Assembly: GCA_002794785.1 (NCBI GenBank)
Contig: NBBA01000001.1
Coordinates: 1,860,001 to 1,924,000, forward strand
Direction: 5' to 3'
Origin: Coniferiporia sulphurascens
Lineage: Eukaryota > Basidiomycota > Agaricomycetes > Hymenochaetales > Hymenochaetaceae
Length of the DNA: 64,000 bases
Made by a program: the position numbers and the translations under genes. Numbering within the stretch: position 1 is the first letter of the stretch; each line of letters opens with the position of its first letter. Positions 35,320 through 44,853 of the stretch are shown here, piece by piece. Below the pieces are notes generated by a model. The model saw only the letters and a program-made list of their open reading frames with translations, had not been told where the DNA came from and made no database searches.

Positions 35320-36999
35320 CTAATTCACAATCCACGGTACCTCGAACACGACAAAGTCAAGGAACTCCTGCTCCATGAGTGTCTGGTACTCGCCCAGGAA
35401 TTCTTCGCCTGACGCCGCTGCCTCCTTGGCGTTCGACCGCTTGCTGTTCGAGCGCGGCGCCAAGTACGCGAAGTGTGCGGTGAGAGTAGAGAGTACTTTT
35501 TTCTGCGTTTTTGGTTCAGGCTACGATGGCGGTGGATGGCGGCCGAAGCGGCATTGTATAGCACAGCGTCAGCCCCTCTTACACGGAAAAAACGGCGCAT
35601 GACCAACCTTGATCACTATCCCCACGTAGTTTGCTGGGAGACCGTACCGAAGCACGCTCTCTACGAATAGACGAACAACTTTCAGATGCACGAGCAGCTG
35701 TAATGCCTCCGAGAAGTTCGTTCGTGAGATGCGCAGGAGTTCAGTCTGTTCACAGGCATTCATATAAGCACTACGGATATCTGTGCGGAGAGTTCAGCAT
35801 ACCCAAAGTTCCTTTTCAGTAAGCCCGGCGATCTCAAGCTCCTGCTGGTGCTTTAAGGCCATCTCATCGGAGTATGCAAAGTCTCGCGCTAGGAACCTAT
35901 ATAGATTCATACGCATAAATCAATAGAATAAGAAGCTCAGTAAGTCAGCCCACGCACTTGTTCTCCCTGCATTTCTGGGTAAATTCATCCTTCACACGCC
36001 TGAACACCACAACTCCAAACAGCGAAAACTCATCATCCGAGGCAATTAATCTGTATACGCGCCAAGTCAGATGTGTGAAGGGGGAGTGCCTTAATGGCTT
36101 ACCTAGATGAACGAGGCACGACCATGGAGGTTAGGCGTTCATATTTGGAAGACCATTCCTTCGCTAAAGCTCTGCCCGAATAGCAGGTCAGTCAACGAAG
36201 GAGGGGTCTTTGGGAGGTAAACGCACATGGGAACAGCGACGAGCACAGTTTCTAAATACTCCGAGTCCTGTATGAAATCCTCTTTTGACACGATGTCTAC
36301 CAATGAGCGTACTGACAAATTGCCGCTAATTCGGGAGGGGGGGAGGTCAATAACAGCTACAGTACCAATGTCGATGAAACTTACGTGTTCTTCCTCTGCA
36401 TTTGAACCAGAGAGCCCTTGGCCAGGTTGTAATTGTTAAGCTTGACCTTCATGACATTGTCCACCGACGACATTTCCTGCACGGAACATGCATATAGTAA
36501 GCTTCTGCATCGGACTTGCAGATATTAAGAGCCGATCCACCTTGCTCAGCGTGTCCACAAGCTCCTTCACGCTCTTCTGCGCATTGTACCTGCCCCCATT
36601 CCACTTCCAGCCTTGCAAAAGATAGCTATCCACAGTACGCTCTTCTACGAGTGTGTGCTGGCCGAGCTTCTTTGGATCGTTATTGAGAAGGTTGCGGAGC
36701 GTGTCGACGATCTTCGCTACGACCGAGGTGAAGTACGCGTCCTGCTTTGGGAGGTCCTCGGACAAAGAGACAAGAATATCGAGCGTACCAGTCTGCAAAC
36801 GCACGTAATCAAACAACACAAATAACACCCAATGAGATGCACCGCACACCTTGAAGGATGGGATATGAAACTCGGCGATGTTCCTCGGCGAGAACGAACG
36901 CGACTGCTGCTGAATCTTCGTGGTCAGCTCGTGGACGATGCCCTCCGAATCACCGTCCTGAGGGGCTGCAACGAGCCAGGTGCCCTGATCCGACGGCAT
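35320..36999 (-). CDS. VMA5: V-type proton ATPase subunit C (Vma5)
   Basis: Starts MPSDQGTWLVAAPQDGDSEG and ends LDFVVFEVPWIVN with TAG at 35320-35322. Conserved subunit C features: IAEFHIPSFK, SLSEDLPKQDAYFTSVVAKI, VDTLRNLLNNDP, VDSYLLQGWKWNGGRYNAQK, VDNVMKVKLNNYNLAKGSL, and the C-terminal LMEQEFLDFVVFEVPW. Many short introns interrupt the second half. Subunit C sits at the V1-Vo interface, clamping the peripheral stalks; its release drives reversible disassembly of the vacuolar pump. The frame after KVCGASHW in the first exon is an intron, not protein. Confidence 0.93.
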
Positions 37000-39383
37000 A
37001 GCAAGCTCGCAAGCGGGTTAAGAGAGCGCGAACGGCGAGCACGACTCGGGATAGACGCAGTGGCGTACCCCCGAGCAAGTGCGCATCTGATCACGTGATG
37101 CGCTCCTCCCTGCCGACGCGTTTGCGACGCGACCTGGCGGACTTTAGACCCGAACTTTATATTCCCGGCGAGCATAACAGTTCCCCTTACAAGGCATGCG
37201 CCAGCGAAACTAACACTTGTGCTAGAATTTAATTTTACCACGAATTAACGTACCTCAACCCTGTTTAACCGAGCCACGTTGCTGCCGCTCCAAGCTCCTT
37301 TGAGCTTTTTGGCCCGCTACCACGCCAGCTGGCGACTCTCGGCTTTAAACTACAAGTTTCGCAATCGTCCTCTCCTGGAGATCATCCCCTAGCGCGATAC
37401 TTAAGATATGCCTCGTTGACACCGCGTAGAGTTTTATATCCCCCACGACATCATTTATGGGCTTTTAATACTTTCTTTATTCCGCGAATAACGATTAAAG
37501 CATTAATCAACTCAGAAAGGCCCGGGGTTTAGAAGGGCAGTGTTAACTCATCACATAAATCACATAACCCAGGGAGATTGATGCATTTACGCTCCTCAAA
37601 TAAGCTAGCGCCTCGAGTGCATATATCATGTCAACCTAGAGAATAAGTAAATAAAAACCACCTGATGGGCCACCGTGCGCAGCAGTCGAGATTCGAGATT
37701 CGAGATTAAAGCCTATCTGTAGCATGCTCACACCAGCTATGCTATTTCCAGTTCTGCCATATTTACGGAGCGCATTAGCGCGCCGCTGTGCGCCGCCGAA
37801 GCCCGTCTGACAGCGCCCAAACTGGCGGTGGGCATGACCACCAACATGAACCACGCGGCGGGGACTCGGGGACTCGGGGGACTCCAAGTTAGTATAGTAG
37901 CACTATCATCAGAGCCCATATGGCACTGTTCCCGTCGTCCCCGGTCGTATACCCCGGTCCCCACAGCCCCTCGCTCCTTATCAGCCCTCCAGAAGGGGCT
38001 TCTCCTAACTACTGGGCAACAGACGAACTCTGTCGTTGCCAAAGGACCCGTCCTCGGGGAGAAGCCTGAGGTCGCTGGCATCTTGGACTTCAAAGTTGGG
38101 TCGCGAGAACCTAGCAACGAGCTCCGGCACTGCCCCCCCCCGGCCGGACAGGAGTACAGTAACTGGCTGGCAGCCGTTGCGACGCGCGGCAGAATCGCAC
38201 ACTGCACATCTCCTATAATCAGTTGATTTCGTTGTTATTGATAGAGAGGCTGCAGTGAGCGCGCTCGGCACAACCGTGGCCCACAAGATAGATCACCGTG
38301 ACCCTCTCTGATCTTCGCGCAAACTCCTGTCTCTAAAAATAAATGTAAAAGAGAGGGAAGGAAGGCGTGCTGCCGATCATGATTGCGCACACGCGGTCGC
38401 ACGTCCCTTCAATCGGCATACTCACGCACCGCGCGCCCACGTTTGTCGCTATTCAAGGAAGGATGGGGGAGGGAGGGCCCTCGTGAGCTTCCCCCCGGGG
38501 CCACACCCGATTTCCAACTCTCCGAAATTGCTGCATGAATGCGCCGGACACAATAGCACGGACGGTAGGTTAAAGAAACGGATTTGGGCCCGGCGTCACG
38601 GTCAAGTCAGCGGAGTCGGAGTCGGAGAAATCGATATTGGATTCCTGGATTCTCCATTCACCGTCACGCTCCCTTGTCGTGCCTTCCTTCCATTACCAAG
38701 TGCGCTATGATCAGAGTTCTCCTTCAAGTTCTTTTCTCCTTTTGTCCTTCCCTTTCTCTCCCCTTCGCTGACGAGCACGCAATCATCAAGCCGACGAAAT
38801 TGCGCGCGGCTCGGCACGGCATGCCAGTGCTATATAAGGATTCCCTCGTTCTTTCAATATAAAAGTCATCGGAACTACAGAGATCCGTAAGGAAGGTCCA
38901 TTTATAGCCTTTTTTTCCGTTACAAGTAAAGACAGGGCGCGCCAATACAGCGGCCGTCAATGTAAGTTTTGCAGTTGTATGTATAGTGAAACCATCTCCA
39001 AAGAATGACAGAGCTCGGGAAACCCAGGGGAAAAAGAGAAGGGACAAAAGGATGTAGCTAATGTGTACGATACAATCGATACAACGAAGTAAACCGGCTA
39101 AGATTAGTGGTAGTCAAACATACAGGGGGTGCGCTAAAACAGCCGAGTCACAGGGGCAGGTGGGGAGGATAAAAATCGTGCAGGAAGAGAGGGAGTGTCC
39201 TGATTGCGCGACATGAACTTTGAGAGGAAGACGAGTAAAAGTGGGGGGAGGTGCTCGAGAAAGTCTGCAAGGTTAAAAATGGACATCAGCTTCGGTCAGA
39301 ACAAAAAGAAAATGGACGATTGCTGACCTGCTCTACTGAGTTCATTAAAGATACACACGGAGAGTGATGGACAACCGGTAAGA
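37000..39383. other. Gene-poor stretch downstream of the ASADW precursor gene
   Basis: About 2.4 kb. The first 100 bp hold the V-ATPase C promoter. The rest has short tandem bits (three GATTCGA-type copies near 37687-37706; GGGACTCG copies near 37860-37882) and a C9 run near 38136. No coding structure I can support. The last few hundred bases should be the 3' UTR of the peptide precursor gene. Confidence 0.45.
37090..37099. promoter_or_regulatory. Palindromic ATCACGTGAT upstream of V-ATPase C
   Basis: A perfect 10-bp palindrome with a CACGTG E-box core, 91 bp before the V-ATPase subunit C start codon. It matches RTCACRTG on both strands. Confidence 0.5.
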
Positions 39384-40199
39384 TTACCAGTCGGCCGAGG
39401 CGGGTTCACGTTTCCAGTCTGCCGAGGCGGGCTCGCGCCTCCAGTCTGCCGAAGCAGGCTTCGCCTCTCGTCTCCAGTCCGCCGAGGCGGGCTCACGCTT
39501 CCAATCAGCCGACGCTGGGTCGCGTTTCCAGTCTGCCGAGGCGGGCTCGCGTTTCCAATCGGCCGACGCAGGCTCCGCCTCCCGCCTCCAGTCCGCCGAA
39601 GCAGGTTCGAGTTCACGTTTCCAATCTGCGGATGCAGGTTCCGCTTCACGCTTCCAATCTGCCGACGCGGGCTCCGCCTCCCTTTTCCAATCTGCCGAAG
39701 CGGGTTCCGCCTCCCGCTTCCAATCCGCCGACGCCGGGTCGCGCTTCCAGTCCGCCGACGCAGGCTCCGCCTCGCGCCTCCAATCCGCCGACGCGGGGTC
39801 ACGTTTCCAGTCAGCGGAAGCGGGCTCCGCTTCACGTTTCCAATCCGCCGACGCAGGCTCCGCCTCGCGTTTCCAATCAGCAGACGCCGGGCTGCGTTTC
39901 CAATCAGCGGACGCAGGGTCGCGTTTCCAGTCAGCGGAGGCCGGCTCAGCCGCAGCCTCAGGCTCGGGCTCGGGCACGGGCTCCCTCTTCCAGTCGGCCG
40001 AGGCCGGGTCGCGTCTCCAGTCAGCAGATGCGGGCGCCCTGCGAAGGAGCTTCCAGTCTGCGGACGCAGCGCGCGCGTCAGGGGCCGGTACGGGTGCGGG
40101 CATGGGATCAGCGTTTGCGTTTGCGTTGGGGGTAGGGACAGGGGCGGCGCTGGCGACGGAGAGAGCCGCGAAGGCGAGGATGAACGAGATAGCGCGCAT
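39384..40199 (-). CDS. Secreted Kex2-type repeat precursor, 22 copies of ASADW
   Basis: A single exon of 271 codons plus TAA. Residues 1-18 (MRAISFILAFAALSVASA) are a textbook signal peptide. Next comes a pro-region made only of X-Pro and X-Ala dipeptides (AP-VP-TP-NA-NA-NA-DP-MP-AP-VP), then 22 copies of ASADW. Every copy except the first and last is directly followed by KR or RR; the first is followed by KLLRR and the last ends at the stop. Spacers between the dibasic site and the next ASADW are EP, DP, SP, AP, EAEP, EAKP, ELEP and one 14-residue run of X-P/X-A pairs. The core is identical in all copies although its codons differ (GCC GAC TGG, GCA GAC TGG, GCT GAT TGG). Predicted processing: signal peptidase, Kex2, Kex1-like trimming of KR, Ste13-like dipeptidase, yielding ASADW. 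Relatives are alpha-factor precursors and KEP proteins; no biosynthetic tailoring genes are nearby. Confidence 0.85.
   Translation of the reverse strand: MRAISFILAFAALSVASAAPVPTPNANANADPMPAPVPAPDARAASADWKLLRRAPASADWRRDPASADWKREPVPEPEPEAAAEPASADWKRDPASADWKRSPASADWKREAEPASADWKREAEPASADWKRDPASADWRREAEPASADWKRDPASADWKREAEPASADWKREAEPASADWKREAEPASADWKRELEPASADWRREAEPASADWKREPASADWKRDPASADWKREPASADWRREAKPASADWRREPASADWKREPASADW
39387..40068 (-). repeat. Coding tandem repeat, 22 units of 24-60 bp
   Basis: A minisatellite-like array within the ASADW precursor gene. Unit length changes in steps of six bases because whole dipeptide codon pairs are added or lost in the spacers. Dense repeat identity makes copy number likely to vary among strains. 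Confidence 0.85.
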
Positions 40200-43100
40200 A
40201 GTCGAACGAGTAAGGAAAGAGCAACAAATTCACAGTCTGTGTTAGAGGAAGAGAGGATAGCGCCGTGAGTTAGCTCCCGTAGCGACGGCGAAAGAACGGG
40301 GGGGGCGCGACGCGACGCACAAGGCAAAGGGACGATATAAAAGGGCTGCACCGACGTCGATGGCGGGGAGGGTGGGTGAAGGAGCGCGTGGGTAGCAGGG
40401 GCCGGGGAGGGAGAGGGGGAAGGGGGTTACTGTAAAGCGAAGGAGTAGGGGCACGGCCAGGGGCTATTTAATGCAGGACGGAACCAGGAACCACGGCCGA
40501 CAACGAGTGCAGGGATGGGAACGCTCCGTGCCTGGCCACGGGTAACCGTAATCCAAATCGGGCCCGTACCTGGACGAACCCCCCGGCAGAAGCCTGCCAT
40601 ATAAGTCCCCCAGTGTGACGCAGCGCGGCCCGGGCGCAATGAAGGCGCGCACTAGAGGCGAGGGCTCAGCGAAGAAGCTTCATTTCGAGCACAAAAGCGC
40701 GTTATTCGCGAGATAGAGGTCGCCTTGGAGGAGAGAGAGTTGATGGCGTCTCAGCGCACGACTACCGCTGATCGGAATCGACGACGAAATGCACCAGCAT
40801 TCCAGACGACCGCGAAGGTGAGTATGCACCTTAATTTCACGATTACCAAAATGAAAAACACGAGCACAGACAATCAATCTCCGTCCGCCAGACGGGATGA
40901 CTGTACACGGGATCAAACCCGAGCAGGCCTTCCCCCCGACGTCAGTGCAGCAAAAAAAAAAGACTCGTTGCCTCCCCTTACGGAGCAGCCTCCGCAGCAC
41001 CGCCCTTCATCGCCGGGCTGCGCGGCAAGGCACACACAGCGCCACTGCACGCGCACATTCGAGGTCCTTACAAACTTCAAACCTCTGCAACGCCTCGGAC
41101 GCCCGGATTCGGATTCCAGCGACGACTGGGGCTATCTCCCCCCATCTACGCGGACATCGATCGGGAAAGTGCGAGGTTGCTTTTGAATTGGAAATAATTG
41201 GATATTGGATATGGATTTGCGTTTTGGGTCTGGATCTGGATCTGGAATCTGGCCGCGAGCAGCGGCGGGCGGCGGCATCCGAGTCCGGGTACGATCGGAG
41301 GGTACCTTTCGCGGCATGTACAGCAAGACAATTGAGAGTCCGACCGAGCACAATAATAATGCCACTCAAGGTTGCCTTGTAAGAGGGGCCGGCGCGACGA
41401 ACGACGACCAGCCTTACACCGCCAGTGGCCACAGCCCGAAAAGCCAGGGCGGCACCAAATCGGGGACCACTCTCCGTCACGTCACACCGGTCGGACCTGC
41501 CCCCGTCGATCACGCAAAGAGCGGAACAGGAAAGTCGACGCAGTACACTACTGCCGGGACCTTTTTTTCTTTAGCTCTGACCCGTCAGCGCAGTTTTTGG
41601 TGGCGTCAAGCAGGTACATACATACAGTGCGGTATGGTATGGAAGCACCACGCCAAGCAAGGTTATGGCCACCTACGGCTTGGGGCCGGTGCTGCCAGTG
41701 CACCCAATCCCCAACCTATCCACCAATCCGCCAGTCCACCAATCCACCACTGCGGTAACTGGTGTGGGCGCGGGTTGCAGCTCCGCTCTAGGTGCAAGGT
41801 TCTTAGTCATCACAATAAAAAATGTATTCAAGGCCTGTCGTGCCGTGCGGCATCCAGAAAAAAAGCAAAAAGCAAAACGCAATTATTAAATTGAGAACCG
41901 CGCCATTAATAATAACAATAATAACAACCACCGGCCGGGTCTCTCCTCTGTCGGTGTCGGAAGTGGGAGAGGGGGTGGTGCCTGCTTACGGCGTCCCACT
42001 CCGATGAACAGCCAAAAAAAAACACGGAGTGAACCTTCAGTTTTTACATAACCATAAACCAACGAGTCGGGATTCGCAGTGGCCCTTATCCCTAGATACG
42101 TATGGATTTTGGATTTAGCGCCCAAAGTCCAATTCAATTCATTCATTCGTTCATTCTATTATTATCGAGATAGAGGGTTGGGTCCTTAATCCATCATCAT
42201 CCGTAACTCATTTTACACATGTACATGTAATTCAGTCCATTAAAAAGAAAGAAAAAAAAGACGGTACTGTGCTAGTCCCAAAAATAAACTTACTTGCTCC
42301 ATTCGCGCTAAACCAGATCGCGGCCGCCCGCTTCCACGAGACATTCGGGAAGGGGAGGGGGGAGGGGGGAGGGTGCGCCGATCTCCACGGCCGCGTTGCC
42401 GAGTCCAACAAGTACGCACCACATCCACGTCCACATACATGTATTAATTGTAGGTACTGTACTAGTTCCGTCATTAATATTGGAACCGAGATGTGCGTCG
42501 GCGACGAGCGAGCGAGCGATACCACGCCCCCTCCCTTCCCTCCCCCCCACTTCCTTCGTCGTTTAAACCTCGGCTTTGGCTTCGGCTTCGGCATAAACTT
42601 CAGCTTCGGCACGGACTTGAGCTTCGGCATGAACCCCGGCTCAAGCTTCTTTCTGTCCCGCACTCATCCCCCTAGGCCTATCTATCCCTATACAGCGCTC
42701 AAAACTTCTTCCCAACTTAAGCTTGTCAACGACAAAACCGATCACCAATCAGCAAAACAAAACCATCAATCAGCAATTCTGCAACAAAACAAAAAACAGG
42801 TTCCGGCAACAAAGACAAAGAAAGAAAGAAAGTTTCCCTCGTTAACGCCCACCCTACGGCTACATCTGAACCCCGCCGGGCTATGCCGGCGGGAAGGCAG
42901 ACGTGGCAAGCACCCCTCGTTCAATCAATCAATCAAGGCAACAACCTTACTTCACCGCCCACATAAGTAATTCCAAGAACCCCTCTCTCCAAAGATCCTC
43001 CCCCGTCCCAACTTCGACTCGCCGTTCCCCGGTGGGGGAATGGCAATATTAATGGGAGGAGTGAGTTTCGTATTCTTGGCGGCGCGCCACCCCTCTTATC

Positions 43101-43979
43101 TCTCCATTCCTCACGACAAACATAAGAATATCCATATCCCTCACCTCATCTCCCTTCTCAACTGCGCCAAGCCCGGAGCGTGTCGCTCGTCAGGCATATT
43201 TATCACAGAGTACCACCGCCCAGCATTCTCATCAATAGCTATAAAAACTTCACACAGGCTATTCATTATCTTCTGCGAACTGCGCAGTACACTGCCTACT
43301 TCGCATCAACAAGCTTATTTAGACTGAATAGGATTTATCCCGAAGGATAGAGGCTTACACTGGGCGGTGAGACAGGGAAGCAGCTGGGGGAATGGGAGGG
43401 AGGGCGAAAAATAACTCACAACTTCTTAACCAGCCAAGAGCTTGGGCCCCGGCGGGAAAAGAACACCGGAGGAAAAAAAGGATGAGGGAAGACGGGGGAC
43501 AACTCTTTTGAAACACCAAGACAACTATAGAAAGAATAACACACCAGCAAAGGAAGGTTGAAAGAGCGTGCACGACCAAAGACGAATTGCCAAGGAAGAT
43601 GCTTCTCTTGCAATCCTACAAACAAACGTCTTGGTCTTTTAAAGAGGGAAAAAAAATACACCGATCGAGAGTGAATAAGTGAGAGCTTCGCAACGATATC
43701 GACAATGATAAGGAGTTTGACCAAAGTCATTGTCCATAAAGAGCACGAGCAAAGAGAGTACGAATTACGAAATAATGAGAACAAATAATGGGAGGAATAA
43801 ACGAGAAGCGACATAATTCAGAGAGGTCTTAAAAAAGTACACGATCTGCGAAAATCTATGATTAGCGCTTAAGAGTAAATGAGGGGGTGAGCGTGCGTAC
43901 TCCACAAAACCAGCCCCAACTTAATCCGCACACACAGGTCCCAAAGAACAACGTTTAATCTTCCAAGCGAGGCGACGCA
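40200..43979. other. Long gene-poor stretch between the two peptide precursor genes
   Basis: 3.8 kb, far longer than the 200-600 bp typical of other gaps here. It holds low-complexity DNA: a GGCTTC-type hexamer run at about 42573-42640, a CCAATCC/CCACCAATC run near 41702-41752, several poly-A and poly-G tracts, and two GGCGGGAA motifs (42888, 43451). I see no coding exon, tRNA or transposon gene. It includes the promoter of the ASADW gene and the 3' UTR of the second precursor. Confidence 0.45.
40334..40344. promoter_or_regulatory. AT-rich element upstream of ASADW precursor (GATATAAAAGG on plus strand)
   Basis: About 135-145 bp before the start codon. The minus strand reads CCTTTTATATC. A similar element, CCTTATATC, lies about 100 bp before the second precursor gene. 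It could be a TATA-type element shared by the two; a canonical TATAAAA is seen only on the opposite strand. Confidence 0.3.
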
Positions 43980-44746
43980 TTAGGCCGAGCCGCGCTTCCA
44001 ATCCTTTCCTGAACCGCCCATGCCTCCTTGCTGATGACAAAACAGCAGTCAGCATTCAGACAAGAGATGAGGGCAGATGAAGCCGACTAACAGGAAGGGG
44101 TGCGGGCTCTCTTTTCCAGTCCTTGCCGGAACCACCCATGTTACCCTGCTGTATAAGAGAAGTGGCAATGAGCAAGAAGGATCGCCCAGATCGCCTTGGA
44201 GATAGTAACGCCTAAAATTATTACTCACGGGAAGGGCCTCGGGCTCGCGTTTCCAGTCTTTGCTGCCAAAACCGCTCTGCTATTGGCATATGGGCATAAG
44301 CCAAACGCGAACGATAGATGATGTAACTTACAGGCTCGCGCTTCCAGTCCTTTCCTGAACCGCCCATGCCTCCTTGCTGCATCCGCGAAATTTTTCGTCA
44401 TTAGATACAACCCTTTGCCCGGGATGCACGGGAAAGACATACCGGCAACGCCTTGCGCTTCCAGTCCTTGCCGCTGCCACCCATGCCACCCTGCTAAAGA
44501 AAATGCATCAAGACCAAAAGCCAAATAAGCAATTTAGTCCGGGTTAGTGCTCACAGGCTCAGCTACGCGCTTGGCGAGGGCATCGGGCGAGGCGATCTAA
44601 TCCAGGAGAGAGGGGGGAGACGAATTTGAGCAAGCCAGAACTAGAACAGCCCAATTAGAGCAGAAGACACGCACGGGAGCAGCCTGGACGAAGGCGAGGA
44701 AGAAGAACAGGCAGGAGACGAGGAGGAGGAGCTTCGGAGAATACAT
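43980..44746 (-). CDS. Secreted Kex2-type precursor with one W-ending peptide per exon
   Basis: Seven exons: 44675-44746, 44555-44596, 44443-44493, 44332-44376, 44229-44279, 44092-44148 and 43980-44030. All are joined by phase-0 GT..AG introns of 52-80 nt; together they code for 122 residues. Exon 1 is a signal peptide (MYSPKLLLLVSCLFFFLAFV, then QA/AP). Exon 2 is a pro-piece, IASPDALAKRVAEP. Exons 3-7 each code for one unit starting with Gln and ending DWKR or DWKR plus spacer: QGGMGGSGKDW three times, QSGFGSKDW and QGNMGGSGKDW once each. Spacers after KR are VA-EP, KA-LP, EP, EP-EA-LP and EP-AP-LP, always whole X-Ala/X-Pro dipeptides. The likely mature products are Gln-first (perhaps pyroglutamate) peptides of 9-11 residues ending in Trp. 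No continuous frame reveals this gene; it appears only on splicing. It is related in design to the ASADW precursor 3.8 kb away. Confidence 0.83.
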
Positions 44747-44844
44747 TGTGAAGGGCTGATGAGATCAAGTCGCCCAGATTTACGGTGAAGACAGGGAGGA
44801 TGGGAATGGGGACGAGGGGCAAAATAGAGTGTATGGGGCGAGGA

Positions 44845-44853
44845 GATATAAGG
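44845..44853. promoter_or_regulatory. AT-rich element upstream of second precursor (GATATAAGG on plus strand)
   Basis: About 100 bp before the start codon at 44746; the minus strand reads CCTTATATC. It resembles the element before the ASADW gene. Confidence 0.3.

Noticed and set aside
39632..40135. 167-codon plus-strand frame rich in Pro, Arg and Ser
   Set aside because: It is the antisense of the ASADW repeat gene; the opposite strand has a signal peptide and perfectly conserved cores.
40725..42970. Several overlapping plus-strand frames of 100-230 codons
   Set aside because: Low-complexity DNA with simple repeats; no start context, introns or domains, and competing frames overlap each other on both strands.
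43416..43814. 132-codon minus-strand frame rich in Phe, Leu and Ser
   Set aside because: It arises from a purine-rich plus strand just past the second precursor gene and looks like 3' UTR sequence rather than protein.
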